From positions 327,657-391,656 of the forward strand of contig JAWKSY010000003.1 in the NCBI GenBank assembly GCA_041402125.1: a stretch of 64,000 nt of DNA, written 5' to 3'. A program made the position numbers and the translations under genes. This DNA is from JAWKSY01 sp041402125. GTDB lineage: Bacteria; Planctomycetota; GCA-002687715; DRQF01. Each line of letters starts with the position of its first letter. Positions within the stretch are counted from its first letter, which is position 1. The notes under the pieces were generated by a model, which searched no databases, was not told the DNA's origin, and saw only the letters and a program-made list of their open reading frames with translations. Positions 35,003 through 43,864 of the stretch are shown in pieces.

Positions 35003-35105
35003 TCCCCGATCAGCGTCGGCCCGAGACCGCGCGAAGCGGCGCCGGTCGAGGAGGCGAGACGAAGCCCGGCGCCCTCGCCGCCGGTCGAAGCCGGCGGGGA
35101 TGTCT

Positions 35106-36029
35106 TCAGCCCTCGCGGGCCCAGTCGGGATCGAAGACGTCCTTCAGGAAGGAGATGATCCCCTTCTTGTCCTCCTGCGTCGCCCCCGCTCCGAGCGCCG
35201 CCTGGACCGCCGCGATCTCGCTCCGCACCTCGGCGCAGCTCGCCATGCGGGCTCGTTTCTTCTTGGCGATCATCCGCGCGATGAGCTTCGCCACCGGGGA
35301 CGAGACCTCCTCGTTGAAGCGCGTGGGGTTCACGGGGTCGGCCTTGACGGTGTTCTCGAGCACGTCCGTCGTGCGGCGGCCCTTGAAGGGCGGCTCGCCC
35401 GTCACGAGCTCGTAGAGCATCACGCCGAGCGAGAAGATGTCGGCCCGCGCGTCGATCTCCTGCCCGCGGATCTGCTCGGGGGCGCTGTAGCCGGCCGTGC
35501 CGAGGTAGGCGCCCTTGATCGTGAGCGCCACCGAGGCGTTGAGGTCCTTGGCGATCCCGAAGTCGAGGACCTTCACCACGCCCTCGCGATCGATCATCAC
35601 GTTCTCGGGCTTCAGATCGCGGTGGATCACGCCGAGGTCGTGCGCCACCTCGAGCGCGCCGGCGACGGTGTCGATGATCTGGAGGGCTTCGCCGATCTCG
35701 AGCCGGCCGCGCGCGCGGAAGAAGTCCCAGAGGTTCTCGCCGTCGACGAACTCGCTGGCGATGTAGAGCATCCCCGCCGCGCGCCCCATGCCGTAGACGC
35801 GGACGATGTTCGGGTGACGGATCGCGCTGAACTTCTGCCCCTCGAGCTTGAAGCGACGGATGACCTCGGCGTCGTCGGTGCCCTCGGAGAGGAACTTCAC
35901 CGCGACGGAGCGATCCTTGCGCTCCTCGTAGGCCTCGTAGACGTGCCCCGACCCGCCGGAGCCGAGGTGGCGCCGGATCAGGTAGCGGCCGTCCGGCCCG
36001 AACTGCTTTCCGATGAGTTCGTCGTGCAT
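35106..36029 (-). CDS. Cytoplasmic Ser/Thr protein kinase (Hanks type)
   Basis: A 307-residue kinase domain with little else: Gly-loop LGSGGSGHVYEAYEE, VAVKFL lysine, catalytic loop VIHRDLKPENVMID, DFG in VKVLDFGIAKDL, activation/P+1 GTAGYSAPEQI, and DIFSLGVMLYELVTGEPPF. All catalytic residues are present. No membrane helix or sensor domain. ATG 36029 is preferred to 36086 because it gives the same MxxxLIGxxF start as the neighbouring paralogue, and a TATGAT promoter-like box lies between the two candidates. The C-terminal 50 residues (RMIAKKKRARMASCAEVRSE) are shared with the paralogue. Confidence 0.92.
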   Translation of the reverse strand: MHDELIGKQFGPDGRYLIRRHLGSGGSGHVYEAYEERKDRSVAVKFLSEGTDDAEVIRRFKLEGQKFSAIRHPNIVRVYGMGRAAGMLYIASEFVDGENLWDFFRARGRLEIGEALQIIDTVAGALEVAHDLGVIHRDLKPENVMIDREGVVKVLDFGIAKDLNASVALTIKGAYLGTAGYSAPEQIRGQEIDARADIFSLGVMLYELVTGEPPFKGRRTTDVLENTVKADPVNPTRFNEEVSSPVAKLIARMIAKKKRARMASCAEVRSEIAAVQAALGAGATQEDKKGIISFLKDVFDPDWAREG

Positions 36030-36065
36030 CGCGTCGTCCCCCCGGCCGTCGGCCCCACCCGGGAG

Positions 36066-36071
36066 ATCATA
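36066..36071 (-). promoter_or_regulatory. Candidate -10 box of the 35106-36029 kinase gene
   Basis: TATGAT on the minus strand, 36 bases before the ATG at 36029 and 33 bases beyond the stop of the upstream kinase, suggesting the gene has its own promoter besides read-through. Confidence 0.35.
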
Positions 36072-36104
36072 GTCGAAGGCGCCCACCCAGGTGAAGCCGC
36101 CCCG

Positions 36105-37022
36105 TCAGGCCTCGCGATCGCCGACCGCGCGCCGCAGGAAGTCGACGAGGTCGAATCGGCGGGCCTCGGTCGCGGTCCCCTCGAGGGAGGCCAGGATCAG
36201 GTGGATCTCGCGACGCACCTCCGAGCAGTCGGCCGGGCGGAGCTCCCGGTCCCGCTCGATCATCCGCCCGATGAGGCGGGCCACGGGCTCGGCGATCCGC
36301 CCCTCGAAGGCCTCCGGTTCGAGCTCCCGGCCCTGGAGGGTCTGGCGCAGCACCTCGGTCTTCCGCTCCCCTCGGAAGGGCAGCTCGCCCGTCGTGAGCT
36401 CGTAGAGGAGGACGCCGAGGGAGAAGATGTCGGCCCGGTGGTCGATGCCCTGACCGAGCACCTGCTCGGGGGCCGTGTAGCCGGGCGTCCCGAGGAAATC
36501 CCCGTCCTGGGTCAGGGCCACCGAGGCGTCGAGGTCCTTCGCAATCCCGAAGTCGAGGATCTTCAGCCGGCCCTCGCGATCGATCATCAGGTTCTCGGGC
36601 TTCAGGTCCCGGTGGATGATCTTGTGGGCGTGGACCTGCTCGAGCGCCGCCGCGACGCAGTCGACGATCTGCAGGGCCTCGACGAGTTCGAGGCGCTCGC
36701 GGGTGGCGAGGGTCTGGTAGAGGTTGAGTCCGTCGATGAACTCGCTCGCGACGTAGTAGTGTCCGAAGGCCCGGCTGACGCCGTAGATGCGCACGATGTT
36801 CGGGTGCCGGAGCCGGCTGAACTTCTTGCCCTCGCGGACGAAGCGTTCGATGTCTTCGCGGTCGCAGTAGTCGCGGCGGAGGAACTTGATCGCCACCGAG
36901 TAGCCCCGCTTGCGATCACGGGCCTCGTAGACGACGCCGGCCCCGCCGCCGCCGATCTTGCGCACGATCTCGTAGCGGTCGTCCTTGTAGAAGCGGCGAC
37001 CGATCAGGGGATCCGGACTCAT
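36105..37022 (-). CDS. Cytoplasmic Ser/Thr protein kinase (Hanks type), tandem paralogue
   Basis: A 305-residue kinase starting MSPDPLIGRRFYKDDRYEIV. Gly-loop IGGGGAGVVYEARD, VAIKFL lysine, IIHRDLKPENLMID, LKILDFGIAKDLDAS, GTPGYTAPEQVLG and DIFSLGVLLYELTTGELPF are all intact, so it should be active. It is clearly a paralogue of the next gene (about half of positions identical by eye, the same C-terminal extension with a conserved RPADCSEVRREIHLIL-type helix), separated by 75 bases. No membrane helix. Confidence 0.92.
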   Translation of the reverse strand: MSPDPLIGRRFYKDDRYEIVRKIGGGGAGVVYEARDRKRGYSVAIKFLRRDYCDREDIERFVREGKKFSRLRHPNIVRIYGVSRAFGHYYVASEFIDGLNLYQTLATRERLELVEALQIVDCVAAALEQVHAHKIIHRDLKPENLMIDREGRLKILDFGIAKDLDASVALTQDGDFLGTPGYTAPEQVLGQGIDHRADIFSLGVLLYELTTGELPFRGERKTEVLRQTLQGRELEPEAFEGRIAEPVARLIGRMIERDRELRPADCSEVRREIHLILASLEGTATEARRFDLVDFLRRAVGDREA

Positions 37023-37143
37023 CGAAGGTGGGGTTCCCCGTGGGAGGCGTGGCGAAGACGTCGAGCGACGAGGATAGCAGGTCGTCCGGTCCCGCGGCCA
37101 TCTTCGCGGGATCCGGGGTCGCGGCGGCGCCCGGAAACGCGAA

Positions 37144-37171
37144 GAGCCGGCCCCCCGGGAGGGACCGGCTC
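37144..37171. terminator. Hairpin downstream of the ferredoxin gene
   Basis: agagccggcccc and its near complement gggaccggctct around a short GC loop, located 39 bases past the ferredoxin stop. Confidence 0.6.
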
Positions 37172-37209
37172 TCGACTCGGGGCCGCCCGGAGGCGGATCC
37201 GGGGATCGA

Positions 37210-37440
37210 TCAGCCGTCGTCGCCGATCGCGTTCACGGGGCACTGCTCCATGGCGTCGCGCGCGGCCTCGATCTCCTCCGGAGTCTCGGGCTGCTTGTAG
37301 ACGACGTCGTGATCGCCGTCCTCGCTCTCCTTGAAGCTGTCGGGAGCCACGTCGACGCAGAGGGAGCACAGGATGCACTCCTTGTCGACGTAGAACTTCC
37401 CGGGGACGTTGTCCTCCCACTTTTCGGCCGGGTTCGCCAT
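37210..37440 (-). CDS. Single-cluster [4Fe-4S]/[3Fe-4S] ferredoxin
   Basis: A 76-residue acidic electron carrier. KECILCSLCVDVAPDSF supplies cysteines 22, 25 and 28 (Cys-x2-Cys-x2-Cys) and AMEQCPVNAIG the fourth at 67, a full set for one [4Fe-4S] cluster; the second half-motif of two-cluster ferredoxins is absent. Cytoplasmic. Good Shine-Dalgarno (GGAGGGAAGCAC before the ATG). Redox partner unknown; the window contains several possible users (radical SAM enzyme, ETF-QO does not need it). Confidence 0.9.
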   Translation of the reverse strand: MANPAEKWEDNVPGKFYVDKECILCSLCVDVAPDSFKESEDGDHDVVYKQPETPEEIEAARDAMEQCPVNAIGDDG

Positions 37441-37554
37441 GTGCTTCCCTCCTGGTCGAGGCTGGTCCGCGATCGCGGATCGGGCTGACGGCCCGGGACT
37501 CCCGCGAGCGAATAGTAGGAGCGGCCGCCGGGCGTCACAAGACGCCGGCCGGGG

Positions 37555-39501
37555 TCAGCGACCTTCGAGGGCCTCCCGCAGGGCCTCGGCGAGGTCGCCC
37601 ACGACCAGGGGATGCCGCGGGAGATCCGACGGCGCGGGCGGACCGGGGGGCGTCGGGACCTCGGCCGCGCGCGGCCCCACGACGCGGAATCCGGGTTCCT
37701 CGCCCCGCCGGAGGTCCACGACGAGGTAGGACGGGCCGGCCGCCTCCGCGAGGAGCCCGGGAACGCCGACGAGTCCCGATTCCGCGGCGACCGGTCCCGG
37801 AACGATCACGTTCGCGGCGTCCATGCGGGCGCGACGCGCCGGATCCAGGGCGAGGCCGCAGGCGACGAGGGTCGCTTCACGGTTGAGCGAGAGCCAGAGA
37901 TCGAAGCCCGGGGATCGCGCGCCCGGCTCGGGCGCCGCCGCGACGACGAGACGGTGTCCCGCCGTGACGAGCGCGGAACGGAGCGGCTGCCCGGCGACGC
38001 CGGCGGCGCCGACCTCTTCGGTCCGCTGCCGGGGCTTCGGCGACACCCAGCGGATCGCGAGGTCGCGCGCGACGGAGAGACGCGTCAGCCCCTCGTCGAG
38101 CGCCGCCACGGTCTCGTCCGCCTGCGGTCCGGGGAGGACGAGGAGCAACGAGGGCGACTCGGACTCGCAAACCGATTCGAGCGCGGCCAGGACCGGGGCG
38201 ACCGCCGCGGGGCCGTCGAGGGGGCGGAAGGCCACCGCCACCACCCGGGCCCGGTCGGGATCGTCGGCCGGACGCAGCGCGTACTCGAGTCGGACCTCGT
38301 ATCCGCCCTCGCGCGGCTCGACGACGGTCCACCAGGGCGCGGCGCCTCGGGGCATCTCGTGGCGGTCCGGCACCTCGAGCGAGATCGTCCGCGGGACGCC
38401 GCCCACGAAGGTCTCGGCGAAGCGCCCGGTGGCGTCGCTCCTCAGCTCACGGACCTGATCGGTGAGGCGGACCCCGGCGATTCCCCGCTCCGACGCGCCC
38501 TGGACGCCGTCCCGGTCCGCGTCGGAGAACACGCGGCCGAGCACCGTCACCGACTGCGGGCGCGGCGTCGGCGGCGGATCGACCGGATCCGGATCGGCCG
38601 GATCCGGATCCACCGGAGTGGGCGGGACGGGAGTGGGCGGGACCGGGCGCGGTTCGATCGGCTTGGGATCGACGGGAGGCGGCGGCGCGACCGACCGTCC
38701 CGTCCGCGGACGCGCGGCGATGATGCCGACGAGATTCGAGAAGAAGGCGCGCGAGAAGGCGAGCGACTTCTGGTCCTTGCAGGCATCGACCTTGTCGAGG
38801 ATGACCTGGAGGTACCAGACCTCGCCGCCATTCCGGCCGACGGGACCGTGGATCGCGAGGGGACGGGTCTTCGTGCCGCGGGAGCGGACCTCCGCCCAGG
38901 CGCTCTCGACGATCCCGGGACCGCCGACCGAGCGGAAGGGGTCGAAGGCCATGTTCCGCTTGCCGCCCATCCGACGGCTCTCGACCTCGAAGTCCCCGTC
39001 CCCGTTCTTCCGACCGAGCCCGCGCCACAGGGGATGCCCGTCGTCGACGTAGAACTCGTCGGGGGCGGCATCGTTCGAGCGCAGGAGTTGCCAGCCGGAG
39101 GGCTCGAGCCGGGAGCGTTCGGGCAGGCGTTCGCCCCGGTTGACGCCGTCGGCCTCGCAGTCCCGGTTGAAGAAGACGACGAGCGCTCCCCGCTCGGCCG
39201 CGGCGAGCACGCGAGCGCCCTCTCTCCGGGCGAAGGCGTCCCAGGTCTTCTCGGCCTCGATGAAGCTCGAGAAGAGGATCGCGTCCCACTCCTCCGGACG
39301 AAAGGACGCCGCGTCGTCGAGCTCGAAGCGGACGAAGCGGACGCCGCTCCGGGCCTGCTGCCCGAGGGCCGTCGCCATGCCCGTGGAGGCGGTGCGGTCG
39401 TCGCGGACGTCGGTGTAGCCGATGACGCGGTCCTGCGCCCGAAGGGCGGAACCGAGCACGATCGCGGCGAAGACGACGGCCGTGAACCTCACTGCGGACA
39501 T
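37555..39501 (-). CDS. Large secreted protein with Pro-rich linker and SdrD B-like domain
   Basis: 648 residues. Signal peptide at 1-22 (VVFAAIVLGSALRAQ). Residues 25-270 form a DUF4159/ThuA-like alpha/beta region: FVRFELDDAASFRPEEWDAI, GALVVFFNRDCEADG, GEVWYLQVILDKVD; the order resembles class I glutamine-amidotransferase-like domains but no catalytic Cys-His pair was identified. Then a Pro/Asp-rich linker (PPTPVPPTPVDPDPADPDP, about 280-310), a beta domain SVTVLGRVFSDADRDGVQGA typical of SdrD B/Cna-B-like repeats, and a second alpha/beta region with DEGLTRLSVARDLAIRWVSP. Expected outside the cytoplasmic membrane. Function unknown. Confidence 0.75.
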   Translation of the reverse strand: MSAVRFTAVVFAAIVLGSALRAQDRVIGYTDVRDDRTASTGMATALGQQARSGVRFVRFELDDAASFRPEEWDAILFSSFIEAEKTWDAFARREGARVLAAAERGALVVFFNRDCEADGVNRGERLPERSRLEPSGWQLLRSNDAAPDEFYVDDGHPLWRGLGRKNGDGDFEVESRRMGGKRNMAFDPFRSVGGPGIVESAWAEVRSRGTKTRPLAIHGPVGRNGGEVWYLQVILDKVDACKDQKSLAFSRAFFSNLVGIIAARPRTGRSVAPPPPVDPKPIEPRPVPPTPVPPTPVDPDPADPDPVDPPPTPRPQSVTVLGRVFSDADRDGVQGASERGIAGVRLTDQVRELRSDATGRFAETFVGGVPRTISLEVPDRHEMPRGAAPWWTVVEPREGGYEVRLEYALRPADDPDRARVVAVAFRPLDGPAAVAPVLAALESVCESESPSLLLVLPGPQADETVAALDEGLTRLSVARDLAIRWVSPKPRQRTEEVGAAGVAGQPLRSALVTAGHRLVVAAAPEPGARSPGFDLWLSLNREATLVACGLALDPARRARMDAANVIVPGPVAAESGLVGVPGLLAEAAGPSYLVVDLRRGEEPGFRVVGPRAAEVPTPPGPPAPSDLPRHPLVVGDLAEALREALEGR

Positions 39502-39653
39502 GCCAGGGTCTCTCCTCCCGGGACCTCGAGGCGCGGGGCCTCGCTTGCTCCTGCCGGGCATTATGCGCAAAATCCGCGACAGAACGGACCTTCGAGCGCG
39601 GAAGGTCGCCGACCGGCGATCCCGCCCTCCCCCTCGACCGCGGACGACCCGAC

Positions 39654-40925
39654 GTGAAGCGCAAGATCCTCCTCAAGAACGGCAACGTCGTGGGTCTCGA
39701 GCCCCTCAAGATCGAAGTGGTCGATCTGCTGGTGCAGGAGGGACGCGTCGTCGAGCGTCGCCAGGGCATCCGCGCCGACGCCGAGACCGAGATCCTCGAT
39801 TGTCGCGGTCGCTTCATCCTCCCCGGATTCGTCGACGCCCACGCCGAGCTGCACCTCTCGCAGTCCCTCGGACTGCCGCCCGGATCCCTGGGTGAGGTCG
39901 AAGGCGACCCGCTCCAGCGCGACCGACGGATCCGCGCCGCGGTGGAGGGAGCGCACACGCCCGAGACGCTCGTGACGGCGGCCTTCGCCGGCGCCCTCGA
40001 GGCGGTCCGCAACGGCACGACGGCGGTCATCGATCTCCACCATGCGCCGGGAGCGTCCGCCGACTCCCTCGCTCTCGTCCGCGACGTCCTGCTGACGGTC
40101 GGACTCCGCGCCGTGGTCTCCTTCCGCTCCGAACCCGGCGACGACGGACTCGAGGGGAACGCCGCCTTCGCCCAGGAGAATCGCAGCGACACGATCGCCG
40201 GTCTCGTCAGCCTGACGGCCGAGCGGGTCCTCGATGCGGAGTCGCTCCGGACCGCGGCCGCGCGCGTCGCGGAAGACGGCGCCCGGCTGCTGGTCGCCCT
40301 CGAGTCGGCCGATTCGACGAACCGGGCCGTCTCGGCCCTGGAGGCGGCCGGGCTGCTCGGCCCCCAGACCCTCGTGACCCGCGCGGTGGGACTCGACGAG
40401 GCGGCGCGCGAGAAGCTCGTCGCCACCGGGACCTGGCTCATCCACTGCCCCAGCGTCGACGCGCGCGAGGGTCTGCCCCAGCTCGAGCTCCCCTCGCTCG
40501 GCGAGATGGTTTCCCTCGGTTCGGGCTCCTCGCGCAGCGACGTCCTGGGCGAGGCCCGTCTCGCCTTCTACCGCGCCCGGGGTCAGGGACTGCGCGTGAG
40601 CGCCGAGGACGTCCTCCGGCTCGTGGTCGGCGGTCAGCAGCTCGCCTCCGAACTGCTCCAGGTCGAGCTCGGTTCGACGCGTCGCGACGCCGGCGCCGAC
40701 TTCACGATCTTCAAGTACCACCCGCGCACGCCGATCCGGACCGACAACCTCGCCGATCACATCCTCTTCGGACTCGGAGTGCAGCACGTCGAGACCGTGA
40801 TGATCGACGGCGCGCTGGTCTATCGCGACGGCCGGTTCCCCGACGTCGACACGCGGCACCTCGCCCCCCTGATGCGTCGCGGCGCCCGGCAGCTCTGGGA
40901 GGCGCTGGGCTCCGGGACCGCCTGA
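39654..40925 (+). CDS. Amidohydrolase-superfamily protein with degenerate metal site
   Basis: A 423-residue protein of the cytosine-deaminase/SsnA/MTA-SAH-deaminase branch: LLKNGNVVGLEP-type N-terminal beta domain, CRGRFILPGFVDAHAELHLS, LEAVRNGTTAVIDLHHAP, LIHCPSVDAREG and a C-terminal GADFTIFKYHPRTPI strand. The family HxH motif (PGFxDxHxH) reads HAE at 63-65, the mid-barrel His of LxHxxxxD is not apparent (LVTRAVGLDE), and the usual GTDG/Asp of strand 8 reads GSGSSRSD. Several metal ligands are therefore missing, so it is probably not a normal deaminase. GTG start at 39654. The next gene starts 11 bases on. Confidence 0.8.
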   Translation: MKRKILLKNGNVVGLEPLKIEVVDLLVQEGRVVERRQGIRADAETEILDCRGRFILPGFVDAHAELHLSQSLGLPPGSLGEVEGDPLQRDRRIRAAVEGAHTPETLVTAAFAGALEAVRNGTTAVIDLHHAPGASADSLALVRDVLLTVGLRAVVSFRSEPGDDGLEGNAAFAQENRSDTIAGLVSLTAERVLDAESLRTAAARVAEDGARLLVALESADSTNRAVSALEAAGLLGPQTLVTRAVGLDEAAREKLVATGTWLIHCPSVDAREGLPQLELPSLGEMVSLGSGSSRSDVLGEARLAFYRARGQGLRVSAEDVLRLVVGGQQLASELLQVELGSTRRDAGADFTIFKYHPRTPIRTDNLADHILFGLGVQHVETVMIDGALVYRDGRFPDVDTRHLAPLMRRGARQLWEALGSGTA

Positions 40926-40936
40926 GGACGCCCGGG

Positions 40937-41593
40937 GTGCTCGGCCATCTGCTCGCCCTCCCCTTCTGGGTCGCCGCCGTCGTCGGGCTCGTCCTGACGA
41001 AGAAGGTCGGCTCCGAGGAGACGGCGCCCCCGCCGGTCTGGCCCGCGACCCGCCTCGCCCTCTCCGCGACGACCTCGACGGCCACCGTCGCCTGCACCCG
41101 CGACGGCGAGGGTCGCCTCCGGCTCGCGGTCGGGCTGCCCGAGAGCAGCGCGGCCCTCGCCGCCTTCGAGGACTGGGTCGCTCGCGGCGCCACCGCCACG
41201 CTCCGGATCGAGGTGGAGGATCCGGAGGACGCGCGCGGGAAGACGACGATCGAGGTTCCCGGCGCGGAGTTCGCCCTCCTCGGGAACCACCTCGGCGCGA
41301 CCGCCGACGACGGGCGCATCATCCTCGCGGAACGCGGGGTGACTTGCCGCGCCGGCCGCGACTACGAGATCCGGGCCGCGCTCTCCGGTCGAGACGACTT
41401 CCTCGAGGACCTCGATCCCGTCCTGCTCGTGGGCGAGGAAGCGGAACGCGTCCTGATCGTCCATCGGGACGCCCGCCCCGGGGCGCTGCTCGCGCTCGGG
41501 CTGATGGGGGTCATCGCCCACCTGACGCTGATCCTCGGTCTCATCGTGGTGCCCTTCCGACCCGCTCTCCCGCCCGATCCGATCCTCGCCTGA
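40937..41593 (+). CDS. Membrane protein of unknown function
   Basis: 218 residues with one membrane helix at each end: LLALPFWVAAVVGLVLT (about 4-20) and LALGLMGVIAHLTLILGLIV (about 185-204). Between them lies a soluble beta-rich domain (TATVACTRDGEGRLRLAVGL; TLRIEVEDPEDARGK). The topology would put the middle outside the cytoplasm. No family recognised. GTG start at 40937, 11 bases after the amidohydrolase-like gene, so the two are probably co-transcribed. Confidence 0.7.
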   Translation: MLGHLLALPFWVAAVVGLVLTKKVGSEETAPPPVWPATRLALSATTSTATVACTRDGEGRLRLAVGLPESSAALAAFEDWVARGATATLRIEVEDPEDARGKTTIEVPGAEFALLGNHLGATADDGRIILAERGVTCRAGRDYEIRAALSGRDDFLEDLDPVLLVGEEAERVLIVHRDARPGALLALGLMGVIAHLTLILGLIVVPFRPALPPDPILA

Positions 41594-41753
41594 CGGGATC
41601 GCGCGGTCTTTTCGCCATTCTGGCGCCCCGCCGTCGTCCCAGGGGGACGCACGGCGCGCCCTGGCGACCCCGGGACGCCCGAGACAGGATGTCCGGGGAG
41701 GCCGCGCGCCGGGATCACCCCGCCGCGCCGCCCGCTCCGAAGAGGATCGCTCC

Positions 41754-43365
41754 ATGAAGAGTCGCCGGCTCCGCGGCCCCGCTTCGCTGCTGACCGCCCT
41801 CTGGTTCCTCCTCGCCCCCGGGCTCGCGGCCCAGGAGGAGGCTCCGTCGCGGCCCGAGCCCGCCCCGGCCCCGGCCCCGGTCGAGCCGCGCCTCGGCGCG
41901 CTCTACCGCTACGACATCAAGGTCTTCGCGCGGGGAGCCGAGGGGAAGCTCGAGACCGAGCCGCTCGCCCTCCATTTCCCGGGACGCGAGGTCCCGGCCC
42001 CCGCCGACGAGGCCTGGCACCGCTCCCAGCTCGACGGGATGATCGAGGCCGAACTCGACTTCGCCGCCGTCCTCTTCGCCGGCCGCGGCGCGGCCGGACA
42101 CGGCGAGGACGGACTGCGCGCCCTGATGGCGGCCCGGACCGGGATCGAGGAGCTGGGCGGAGAGCCGCCGCTCCTCGCGCTCGTGATCGACACCGAGCGC
42201 CTCCTCGCCCCGGGAGTCGACGAGGCCGGACGCGATCTCGATCCCGCCCACGTGGCCGGGCGCCTCGACGGCGTCATCCGCGACTTCTTCGCCATCGTCC
42301 CGCCCGAGGCCCGCCTCCGGCTCGACGACTTCGAGGTGGTCTTCGTCGGCCCCTCGTTCGGCGTGCCCCACGCCCGCGACGTCTTCGAGTCGCTGGACGG
42401 CCGCGGATCCCCGGCGACCGCGGGCGCCGATCGCCGCAAGATCTTCTTCGTCGCCGAGCGCTCTCGGCAGGCGCGCCGACCGGCGACCTACGATGCCGAC
42501 GCGGCGCTCATGGGGCCGCGCGGCGACACCGTCGTCCGCTTCCTCGGCCCCGGCTACGACGACTCGCAGATCCCCGGTCGCGGGAATCCGCTCCGCCACC
42601 GGGAGGACACGCGCTTCTTCGCCTGGTCCTTCGACCGCGTCCTCCTCGCGGCGCCGACGCTGGTCGTGATCGACTGGAACGACTTCCGGGCCAGGGAACG
42701 GGCATCGCGCCTCCGAGGAGTACGGGAAGGCCTACGTCGAGGTGACGCGCCGTTACAAGAAGCGCCTCGTCGGTCGCGTCGTGCCCGATCCCTCGCGGCC
42801 GGTCCGCCTCGCCTACCCCGACCCGGTCCCCCGCCCCGACACCGGCTGGTTCACGCCCTCTCCCGATCGGAGCGAGGTCGCCTTCGCGAGCGACGGGCGC
42901 GGCGGGCTGCTCGGCGAGGGCCTCCGCCTGGCGCGTGCCCGACGGCCCCTTCCGCTTTCGCGCGTTCCTCGACCGGCCGGCCGTGACGAGCCTGGGCCCC
43001 GGCGTCCGCTACCTCTACTTCGGCGTCGCCGACGAGTTCGCGAGCCGCGTCGCCGGCCCCTCGAGATCGAGCTCGACTGCGTCGACGCCGGCGGCGTGGA
43101 GATCGCGCTGCAGTACGACGCCTGGGACCGCTCCGGAACGCTGGACGGTCGCTACAAGAAGGCCCCCGCGCACCGCTGCGGGGAGCTGCCGCGACGTCGA
43201 CGCCTCGTCTGGACCCTCCCCGACGCCCGCTTCTCGAACCGCCAGAACGGCGGCAGCGACTTCCGTCTCTCCGTCCGCGGCGCCGACCTCGAGATCCTCG
43301 GAGTCAAGGTCCGGCGGCTCGATAAGACCGAGCTCGAGCGACCGGCCCTTCGGGTCGAGGACTGA
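41754..43365 (+). pseudogene. Broken GH99/DUF5010-like secreted glycoside hydrolase gene
   Basis: Begins MKSRRLRGPASLLTALWFLL, a signal peptide, then a Pro/Ala linker and a domain with LGALYRYDIKVFARG, AELDFAAVLFAGRG, LLALVIDTERLL and VVIDWNDF. In GH99/GH71-like and DUF5010 proteins the last strand is followed by xxGTxIAPSxEYGxxYLxxT; here TGIAP occurs in one frame and SEEYGKAYVEVTRRYKK in another, so the motif is intact apart from missing single bases. The frame changes near 42690, 42712, 42930 and 43055; the tail WTLPDARFSNRQNGGSDFRL reads normally to the stop at 43365. At least three to four single-base indels are needed. Either assembly errors or a recent pseudogene; the intact parts argue for errors. 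Enzymatic role is inference. Confidence 0.6.
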
Positions 43366-43401
43366 CGCCCGGTCACCGCCCCGACAGCAGGAGCCGATCC
43401 A

Positions 43402-43510
43402 AATGCTAGTACGGTGCCAGTCACCGGATGAGCATCCCCACGATCACCGCCGCGACGTCGAGCGCTGATTCGCGGGATGCTCATCCGGTGACTGGCACCG
43501 TACTAGCATT
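43402..43510. repeat. Palindromic element, unit 1 (37-bp perfect arms)
   Basis: Arms 43402-43438 and 43474-43510 are exact complements over 37 bases, separated by a 35-base loop that itself holds gccgcgacgtcga. The core GGTGCCAGTCACC recurs in all three units. It begins 36 bases after the broken hydrolase gene. Confidence 0.95.
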
Positions 43511-43864
43511 CTTCTTCGCGCCCCCCGGGTCGCGCGGCTCGAGGCGACGACACGCAGCCGGTCTCCCGATGAGCGAGCGGTCGAGAGCCGGTCCGGATGC
43601 ACGTACGGTGCCAGTCACCCGATGTGCATCCCCTCGATCGCCGCCGCGACGTCGAGAGCTGGTTCGCGGGATGCTCATCCGGTGACTGGCACCGTACTAT
43701 CATTCTTCTTCGCGCCCCCCGGGTCGCGCGGCTCGAGGCGACGACACGCAGCCGGTCTCCCGATGAGCGAGCGGTCGAGAGCCGGTCCGGACGCACGTAC
43801 GGTGCCAGTCACCCGATGTGCATCCCCTCGATCGCCGCCGCGACGTCGAGGAGAGTCGGTTCGC
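43474..43864. repeat. Direct tandem duplication, two copies of about 195 bases
   Basis: 43474-43667 and 43668-43864 are nearly identical: each contains a right palindrome arm, cattcttcttcgcgcccccc, a 90-base spacer and the next left arm plus loop. Visible differences are a few substitutions (ctag/ctat, ggat/ggac) and a 3-base insertion near the end of copy 2. Confidence 0.93.
43603..43697. repeat. Palindromic element, unit 2 (hybrid arms)
   Basis: Arms 43603-43632 and 43668-43697 complement each other at 28 of 30 positions. The left arm has the unit 3 sequence (cccgatgtgc), the right arm the unit 1 sequence (gctcatccgg), so it is a junction product of units 1 and 3. Confidence 0.92.

Noticed and set aside
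35003..35105. A terminator between the PH-like gene and the kinase (ccgccgg/ccggcgg near 35078-35097)
   Set aside because: The stem is only 7-8 bp and not clearly better than chance in such GC-rich DNA.
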